NCBI GenBank assembly: GCA_046348545.1
Contig: JAXMEB010000003.1
Location: 496,001-560,000 of the forward strand
Direction: 5' to 3'
Length of the DNA: 64,000 nt
Source of the DNA: JAXMEB01 sp046348545
GTDB lineage: Bacteria; Pseudomonadota; Gammaproteobacteria; Berkiellales; Berkiellaceae
Within the stretch, counting starts at the first letter, position 1. Each line of letters opens with the position of its first letter. The notes under the pieces were generated by a model. The model did not search any database and was not told where the DNA came from. It was given only the letters and a program-made list of their open reading frames with translations. Made by a program: the position numbers and the translations under genes. Below, one piece after another: positions 58,982-64,000 of the stretch.

Positions 58982-59255
58982 CCTTCCCTGCACACAACAC
59001 CAACATTCACATCCCCCGCTACCTGTCTCATCCTTGCTCCTCCATGAACAAGGTCAGCATCCTGCCGAAGAGACAGATAGTGGATCTTACGATCCCTGTA
59101 AGATGGCAATCCTTTGCCTGGATGTTCGGCAACATTCCGTGTTCGCCTTGCATCCCATCTCCATCCCTGAGACGGGATGGTTTAACTGTAACAAATCCTC
59201 ATACTCGAACAAGGTACATTGTAAGCCAAGTGAGTTCAAAGACCGCCCCCTTTAG
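58957..59255 (-). ncRNA. CsrB/RsmZ-like CsrA-binding small RNA
   Basis: Minus strand, about 300 nt. It has 13 GGA motifs, many as AGGA, GGGA or AGGAT, and these fall in hairpin loops: an 8-bp stem with loop AGGGATG (59154-59176), GGCAA-AGGA-TTGCC (59105-59118), CTTAC-AGGGATC-GTAAG (59086-59102), CGGC-AGGAT-GCTG (59055-59067), TTGTTC-ATGGAG-GAGCAA (59034-59051), and a weaker AACA-CGGAA-TGTT. This is the pattern of RNAs that sequester CsrA/RsmA. A terminator closes it and a promoter-like sequence precedes it. Plus-strand frames here (59034-59268) are shadows. Confidence 0.82.
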
Positions 59256-59261
59256 CCCGCC

Positions 59262-59288
59262 AAAATAGAAAATATTCATATTAAACAA
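59262..59288 (-). promoter_or_regulatory. Possible promoter of the CsrB-like RNA
   Basis: Minus strand TTGTTT (59283-59288), 15-base spacer and TATTTT (59262-59267). The spacer is short and the site is AT-rich, so a regulator such as a LetA/GacA-type activator may be needed. No clear palindromic activator site was found nearby. Confidence 0.35.
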
Positions 59289-59527
59289 AAAGATACAGAA
59301 GGCCATTGAAAGCGCTCGGGTTTATCTCCCCGCAACAGATAGCAAAGTTTGCACAAAGGATTGAGATTTGGCTTACAAGCAAAGAGACTAAGTTACCTAA
59401 GCGCATTAAAAACTTGACGTGGATTTCAAGTCAGCTTTAATGAAGGTATAAGCAAGATATTTCTAGCATGTGCTGTTTGCTTATCTGCAACTCATCCCAA
59501 TGCGTGTCAACAGCCAGGAGGGAAGGC

Positions 59528-59995
59528 ATGATATTCAATCTAGAAGCAAACAGTCGTGAAGAGAATCAATATCGCATCATTGAAAATTGGCTAAAAAACA
59601 GACAGGCCTTAATTGTCAGCTTCAATCACCTTTGCATGCTAAAACCATTCGATACGCCCACTGCGGATATTGCAGCCATCAAAGAAGCGTTGGATGATTT
59701 CTGCCAGCATCTAATTGATTATGTCTGCATCGGGCAATTTCATCTTTTCGAAAAAATTGCTCGTGATATCCCAAAACACAGCTTAGATAGGCCCGTTCTG
59801 AATCGACTCTTAAGAATGACACTACAGGCCATTCATTTTAATGATCAGTATACTCAGCCTGAAGACCTAAGAAAGCTAGAAGGGGAACTATCTCTCTTGG
59901 GGGAAAATATTGCGCTACGTCTTGAACTGGAAGATGAACTTCTAAATCGCTATTCCTCTTTATTTCGCCTACAACCCTATCGTGCGGCGAATTAG
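59528..59995 (+). CDS. rsd: Rsd/AlgQ-family sigma-70 regulator
   Basis: 155 residues from the ATG with AGGAGGGAAG upstream; the frame extends to 59468 but without such a site. Family blocks are IIENWLKNRQALIVSFNHL, then EALDDFCQHLIDYVCIGQFH and a helical C-terminus. Rsd binds sigma-70 domain 4 and sets it aside in stationary phase; AlgQ is the Pseudomonas form. It is divergent from the CsrB-like RNA. The 59290-59460 stretch between them holds no other gene. Confidence 0.9.
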   Translation: MIFNLEANSREENQYRIIENWLKNRQALIVSFNHLCMLKPFDTPTADIAAIKEALDDFCQHLIDYVCIGQFHLFEKIARDIPKHSLDRPVLNRLLRMTLQAIHFNDQYTQPEDLRKLEGELSLLGENIALRLELEDELLNRYSSLFRLQPYRAAN

Positions 59996-60020
59996 GAATA
60001 TGTTGATGAATTAGCTACGT

Positions 60021-60095
60021 ACCGCGCTTTATGCGCGGTATCCAGAATTGACGCTTTGGTTAAAGAATGGATGCCGCGAACAAGTCACGGCATGT
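60021..60095. repeat. Palindromic intergenic repeat
   Basis: ACCGCGC-TTTAT-GCGCGGT forms one hairpin and ATGCCGCG...CACGGCAT a second, between two convergent genes. Resembles the degenerate 'tggatgccgcg' repeats common in proteobacteria. It may also serve as a terminator. Confidence 0.5.
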
Positions 60096-60116
60096 CGGCA
60101 ACATGAGCCCTTACTG

Positions 60117-60440
60117 TCAATCTTCCAAATATTGAAGCTTATCTGGCTGGCCATCCCATTTTTCGGCTTCTGGTAAATGATCTTTATGTGCCGTGATGGT
60201 GGGCCATCGTTTTGCTCGATCGGCGTTAATCTCAACAAATTGCTTTAAATGATCGGGTAAATCATCCTCAGAAAAGATGGCTTGTGCTGGACACTCTGGC
60301 TCACAGAGTGCGCAATCAATACACTCATCCGGATCAATCACCAGAAAGTTGGGCCCTTCTTTAAAACAGTCTACAGGGCAAACTTCAACACAATCGGTAT
60401 ACTTACAACGAATACAATTATCTGTGACCACAAATGTCAT
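60117..60440 (-). CDS. fdxA: 7Fe (3Fe-4S/4Fe-4S) ferredoxin
   Basis: 107 residues. CIRCKYTDCVEVCPVDC and CIDCALCEPECP bind the two clusters, with the tail of about 50 residues of the FdxA type (KRWPTITAHKDHLPEAEKW). An electron carrier of unknown partner. Convergent with rsd. Confidence 0.96.
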   Translation of the reverse strand: MTFVVTDNCIRCKYTDCVEVCPVDCFKEGPNFLVIDPDECIDCALCEPECPAQAIFSEDDLPDHLKQFVEINADRAKRWPTITAHKDHLPEAEKWDGQPDKLQYLED

Positions 60441-60538
60441 GCTGGCTCCAGTTTAAAATTTAATACTTTTTATTTAATTTTCTGTATAATATTTTGCCTT
60501 AAGGGTTAATATTCTAAATATTCTCGAGGAGATTATCC

Positions 60539-61258
60539 ATGCCTAGACTTAAAAAAACTGCGGTAAGCAAGACTGCACCAAAAGCAAAGCGCGGACGTCC
60601 AGCAAAAATGACTGCTAAGACGGCTGCCCCGACTAAATCAAAAAAAGAGCTTAATCGCGGTAAGGCATTAGAGCAAAACTTTCAAGAGAGCCTCAATGCG
60701 CTAGCTCAATTCTGGAGCAAAGAAGCTAAAGCTCAGAAACAGCAACTAGCTGATTTGAAAGTAAAACATAAAAAAGCGCTTCAAAAACAAAAGAGTGCGT
60801 CAAACCCACGCGCCTCTGATAAGCTAAAACAGGAAGTGCACGCTCTCAAACAAGGTGTGCAAGCTGCGCAAACTGCTTTAGCAAATGCGAAATTGTCTGC
60901 TGATAAATCTGCTCAGCTTACTCGGGAAGTTGCACAGTTCGAAAAAGCTTGGAAAGCGGCTCAAAAGGCCAAAAAGGCTGAAAAGGCTGAAAAGGCTGAA
61001 AAGGCTGACAAAGTTGAAGCTAAACCAACTAAAGCTGCAGCCGCTGATAAGCCCAAAGCCAAAAGAGGTCGAAAACCTAAGTCTGCAGCACCTGTACAAG
61101 CATCAAAGCCAAAAGGCAAGCGTGGACGCAAGCCCAAAGCGTCTCAAGCCGTTGCAGAAGTCAGCTTAAATTCGATTGGTGATGACGCTTCCCCAGAATC
61201 AGTTGAAGAACTTGATTTTGAGACCGAAGCAGAAGATTCTTTTAACACTGTCGAATAA
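60539..61258 (+). CDS. AlgP-like Lys/Ala-rich histone-H1-like protein
   Basis: 239 residues. Basic ends with AT-hook-like motifs (KRGRPAK, KRGRKPK twice), a helical middle of about 100 residues, and an acidic C-terminus. There is a tandem AKKAEKAEKAEKADK stretch from repeated AAGGCTGAA units at 60966-61010, a likely site of slippage. Pseudomonas algP, close to algQ, encodes a similar H1-like protein. GAGGAG precedes the ATG. Confidence 0.85.
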   Translation: MPRLKKTAVSKTAPKAKRGRPAKMTAKTAAPTKSKKELNRGKALEQNFQESLNALAQFWSKEAKAQKQQLADLKVKHKKALQKQKSASNPRASDKLKQEVHALKQGVQAAQTALANAKLSADKSAQLTREVAQFEKAWKAAQKAKKAEKAEKAEKADKVEAKPTKAAAADKPKAKRGRKPKSAAPVQASKPKGKRGRKPKASQAVAEVSLNSIGDDASPESVEELDFETEAEDSFNTVE

Positions 61259-61269
61259 TGATCAGAGCC

Positions 61270-61294
61270 GCCCTCTCCCACATCGAGAGAGGGC
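61270..61294. terminator. Hairpin between convergent genes
   Basis: GCCCTCTC pairs with GAGAGGGC. It may end both the algP-like gene and the HAD phosphatase gene; there is no T-run, so it could also be a repeat unit. Confidence 0.4.
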
Positions 61295-61306
61295 GACCCT
61301 CAGGGT

Positions 61307-61861
61307 TTAGCACCATCTAAGCCACAGCCTTTCAATCCGCCTCAAACATTCAAAAAAAAGCTCAACGACCGGTCGCTGTAACATACGACGATAGGGCGCT
61401 AGGACGATGACACCCCGACATCCAGCGATGCAGGCTCCCAACAGACCCGTGAGGAGTCTGTCATCTACCATCAGCACCTGTTCTGGACGAAGCTGATGAG
61501 TCCGCATGAGCGATAACAATCCATCTGGATAAGGCTTTTTACGAAATCCTTGCATAAATTCAACAGCCGGGAACTGCTTCTTCAGGTGCTCAATCCGCGG
61601 TCGGTTAGGTTTATTCGATAAGATAACCATCGGTAACCCCACCGCCTCCATCCAAACTCTAACCTCAGAGCGAATCTCAACTTCACCATGGGCAGCCAAT
61701 ACACCATCAAAATCTAAAGCAATCAACTTGACCCCGAAAGATGCGAGCCTCTCTGGCGTGAGATCAGTTAATTGCTGGCATTGAAACAACGGCTCTAAAT
61801 ACTGCTTCAAACAAGGCTTCTGTAAACGTGCCTGTAAAATGGTAAATTTGATTCTGTTCAC
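61307..61861 (-). CDS. HAD-superfamily phosphatase (YqeG-like)
   Basis: 184 residues from a GTG. HAD motif I ALDFDGVLAAHG, motif II MVILSNKPNR, Lys in FRKKPYPDG and motif III MVDDRLLTGLLGA. YqeG-type members are close to phosphatidylglycerophosphate phosphatases. The start overlaps by four bases (GTGA) the stop of the micro-protein upstream, so the two are coupled. Confidence 0.88.
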   Translation of the reverse strand: MNRIKFTILQARLQKPCLKQYLEPLFQCQQLTDLTPERLASFGVKLIALDFDGVLAAHGEVEIRSEVRVWMEAVGLPMVILSNKPNRPRIEHLKKQFPAVEFMQGFRKKPYPDGLLSLMRTHQLRPEQVLMVDDRLLTGLLGACIAGCRGVIVLAPYRRMLQRPVVELFFECLRRIERLWLRWC

Positions 61862-61968
61862 AACACGGCAGGCTCTCGATTTGCTCGTCGCACGATTATT
61901 GTAAATAAAAATCCCGCAACTGAAAAAATCACACTAAAACTTAAAGTGAGTAATATCGCGATATCCAT
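61858..61968 (-). CDS. 36-residue single-helix membrane micro-protein
   Basis: Starts ATG with AAGGAG 7 bases upstream: MDIAILLTLSFSVIFSVAGF then a basic end (IVRRANREP). Its TGA overlaps the GTG of the HAD phosphatase gene. One transmembrane helix. It may be a partner that brings the phosphatase to the membrane, or a leader peptide. No known family; found only by reading short frames. Confidence 0.65.
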   Translation of the reverse strand: MDIAILLTLSFSVIFSVAGFLFTIIVRRANREPAVL

Positions 61969-62110
61969 GCGCCAGCTCCTTGACTTCAATCCTTTGCCCC
62001 CCATTTCCCTTAGGGAAGGCCTGGTATTCTAATTCATGCCCAAACACTTGTCTAATGCTGCTGATTGAGTTAAGGTTTCCTCCATTTTATAAGCCTACTT
62101 GAGGAAAGTA

Positions 62111-62974
62111 ATGGACAAACTCAATAGCCGTTGGTTCACTGAAGTGTCTCACTGTAGTGGCACAGCGTTTTCACTCAAAATTCATAAAAAAATCAAGACA
62201 GTTCAAACGCCTTATCAAACCATTGAGATGTTCGAGACCAATGAGTTTGGATATTTGATGGCTATTGATGGTTCAATCATGCTAACCACGCGGGACAATT
62301 TCTTTTACCATGAGATGCTCGCGCATTGCGCCGTTCTAACACATGACCACCCTAAATCTGTCGTTATTATTGGTGGCGGCGACTGCGGTACCCTCAATGA
62401 GATCTTAAAATATTCTAATGTTGAATCCGTCACCCAAATCGACATTGACGAACAAGTTACTCGATTATCTGAAATCTATTTCCCCGAGTTGTGCCAAAGG
62501 AACAATGACCCTAGAGCAACGCTACTCTTCCAAGATGGGATCAAGTGGATAGAAGATGCTCCAGATGCCAGCTTAGATATCATTATTATCGATTCCACCG
62601 ATCCGGGCGGTCCTTCCGAAGGCTTATTTGTGGAAAATTTCTATCACCAATGCAAACGCGCTTTAAAGCCGGATGGGTTATTGATGCAGCAAAGTGAATC
62701 ACCCCTGATTCATACGAACATCTTAATCAGCATGCGTCGAGCCATGCTCAAAGCGGGCTTCGAGCATCAACTCACCATTCCGTTTCCACAGCCCGTTTAT
62801 CAATCTGGGTGGTGGAGCGCAACCATGGCATCTGCCAGCCGAAATGTCCGTCACGCTCGGGTAACAGACATGGCTGAATTTAAGTTAAAATTCTATAACT
62901 CAGCTATTCATCAAGCTGCCTTCACACCCCAGCCTATTATCCAAGCGATCGATGACGCTGTGTTCGCCCCTTAA
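62111..62974 (+). CDS. speE: Spermidine synthase
   Basis: 287 residues from the ATG behind GAGGAAAG; a TTG four codons upstream is less likely. YQTIEMFETNEFGYLMAIDG, then TRDNFFYHEMLAH, the SAM-binding VVIIGGGDCGTLNEI, IDIDEQVTRLS, and the catalytic DSTDPGGPSEGLF. It transfers aminopropyl to putrescine. Its last 75 bases overlap the convergent oxidoreductase gene. Confidence 0.96.
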   Translation: MDKLNSRWFTEVSHCSGTAFSLKIHKKIKTVQTPYQTIEMFETNEFGYLMAIDGSIMLTTRDNFFYHEMLAHCAVLTHDHPKSVVIIGGGDCGTLNEILKYSNVESVTQIDIDEQVTRLSEIYFPELCQRNNDPRATLLFQDGIKWIEDAPDASLDIIIIDSTDPGGPSEGLFVENFYHQCKRALKPDGLLMQQSESPLIHTNILISMRRAMLKAGFEHQLTIPFPQPVYQSGWWSATMASASRNVRHARVTDMAEFKLKFYNSAIHQAAFTPQPIIQAIDDAVFAP

Positions 62975-64000
62975 AGCGGCAAGTTCACAGCGCCGGCCGA
63001 GCTCGGAAGAGCGCAGCATGGCATCGCAGACCAGGGCTATCTCATAGCCCTCTTTGAAATCTGGATACGATGGCCGATCTTCGGCTATCGATACCAGTAG
63101 ATCTTTCACTTCAATGATCTTTAAATCGTTATACCCGAGTCCATGGCCAGGAGCCGGACAAAAGTAACCATAATCCGGATGCTCAGGCCCCATTAATATG
63201 GTTTTAAATCCCTGATTGTTAAAATTGTCTGCATCTGGCCGGGTATATAGTCGCAATTCATTCATTCTCTCTTGGTTGAAAACAAGCGTCCCTAATTCAC
63301 CGGTTAACTCAATTTCAAGTCCCATTTTTCGCCCCCACCCCACCCGACTCGTCGTGAAAATACCTGTTGCACCATTTTCAAAACTGACTAAGGCCTGAAG
63401 CTGATCTTCGTTTTCAACCCGCCCCCCCTCGCGCTCCGATATCACTATTTGTGTATCTGCCATGACGGATCGAATAGGGCCTACACATGCTCTTAATAAG
63501 CTAATCAGATGACAGCCCAAATCACCCAATGCACCACTACCTGCCCTCTCTTTTCGGCAACGCCAACTAAAAGGCTTAGCGCTGTCGGCAAGATAATCCT
63601 CCCGATACTGAGCCGTGACTTGATAGATTGAACCAATTACCCCAGATTTAATCAGTGAAATGGCATGCTGAATGGCTGGACTTTTTAGATAATTGTAACC
63701 CACCATTGTTTTTAGGCCCGCCTTTTCAGCAGCCTGCTTCATTCGCCAAGCACTTTGTGCATTCAATGCGAGTGGCTTCTCACAATGAACATGCTTCCCC
63801 GCCGATAAAGCAGCAAGACATATCTCTTCGTGTAAGTCATTGGGGGTGGTCACCGCTATCAAATCGACAGCCTGATCTTCGAGCAACGCACGCCAATCCA
63901 GACTATACCGATTAAATCCATACTGCTTGGCAAATTGGGCTGCTATGCTGAGGTCGGTATCAACAACATGCGCTAAAACTGGCTGAAGTGACAACCCAAA
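62900..64000 (-). CDS. Gfo/Idh/MocA-family oxidoreductase (5' end outside window)
   Basis: The frame is open to the window edge, so the Rossmann start (GxGxxG) is missing. VDLIAVTTPNDLHEEICLAA, the catalytic-region GKHVHCEKPLALN, VGYNYLKSPA, and DLGCHLISLLR mark the family, close to inositol 2-dehydrogenase-like enzymes. The substrate is probably a sugar or cyclitol; nothing nearby names it. Confidence 0.9.
   Translation of the reverse strand, partial: FGLSLQPVLAHVVDTDLSIAAQFAKQYGFNRYSLDWRALLEDQAVDLIAVTTPNDLHEEICLAALSAGKHVHCEKPLALNAQSAWRMKQAAEKAGLKTMVGYNYLKSPAIQHAISLIKSGVIGSIYQVTAQYREDYLADSAKPFSWRCRKERAGSGALGDLGCHLISLLRACVGPIRSVMADTQIVISEREGGRVENEDQLQALVSFENGATGIFTTSRVGWGRKMGLEIELTGELGTLVFNQERMNELRLYTRPDADNFNNQGFKTILMGPEHPDYGYFCPAPGHGLGYNDLKIIEVKDLLVSIAEDRPSYPDFKEGYEIALVCDAMLRSSELGRRCELAALRGEHSVIDRLDNRLGCEGSLMNS

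Noticed and set aside
59034..59268. Two overlapping plus-strand frames of about 73 residues
   Set aside because: No ribosome binding site and unlikely composition; the interval is better explained by the GGA-hairpin RNA on the other strand.

Overview
The window looks like the chromosome of a host-associated gammaproteobacterium near the Legionellales/Coxiellaceae (Legionella, Rickettsiella, Coxiella, Berkiella-like). Pointing that way are an ATP/ADP translocase of the type used by intracellular energy parasites, very large coiled-coil and poly-proline proteins that look like secreted effectors, a Sel1-repeat protein, a possible OTU-type protease, and a nicotinamide-to-NAD salvage set. The housekeeping block algZ-algR-hemC-hemD, lptM-lysA-dapF, dsbB, rsd/algQ and an algP-like gene echoes Pseudomonas gene order. 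The genus is inference; no database search was possible.

Layout. 1-8.5 kb: end of a Sel1-repeat gene, an intact IS701-family element, the nucleotide transporter, a small peptide gene with a bacteriocin-like leader followed by a small membrane protein, a glycine-zipper lipoprotein, pdxH and unknown genes. 8.6-14.3 kb: an unknown membrane-associated protein, then nadE-pncB-pncA with nadD divergent, a complete Preiss-Handler route. 14.3-19.4 kb: unknown genes, a candidate structured RNA, a DUF4015 glycoside-hydrolase-like protein, a fatty acid hydroxylase and a copper-type P-ATPase. 19.5-22.1 kb: a compact operon of a likely XYP-type cyclodipeptide synthase, a SemiSWEET/PQ-loop transporter, a PAS histidine kinase and a lone receiver. 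22.1-26.5 kb: an N-formylglutamate amidohydrolase-like gene and a coupled trio (C39-like peptidase, RLAN/ATP-grasp ligase, GCS2 ligase) likely to make an unknown peptide. 26.5-34.6 kb: lipA, an ABC transporter, a poly-proline protein, a gamma carbonic anhydrase, the OTU-like protein, a decayed toxin-antitoxin pair and aroE. 34.9-42.6 kb: one 2591-residue protein. 42.6-44.8 kb: an AAA/DUF4143 ATPase behind a hairpin, and an exported protein with a PEP-CTERM-like tail.

44.8-50.6 kb is an rRNA operon on the minus strand (16S, tRNA-Ile, tRNA-Ala, 23S, 5S) with promoter, boxA sites and terminator. 50.6-64 kb holds a possible effector and the housekeeping block. The stretch between dsbB and rsd that looks empty carries, on the minus strand, what reads as a CsrB/RsmZ-type RNA: 13 GGA motifs, many in hairpin loops, ending at a terminator. 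The window closes with fdxA, an algP-like gene, a HAD phosphatase with a coupled micro-protein, speE and a Gfo/Idh/MocA oxidoreductase cut by the window edge.

Between genes there are several repeat families, notably a 128-bp quasi-palindromic element in two near-identical copies, with diverged relatives in all three rRNA-operon spacers.
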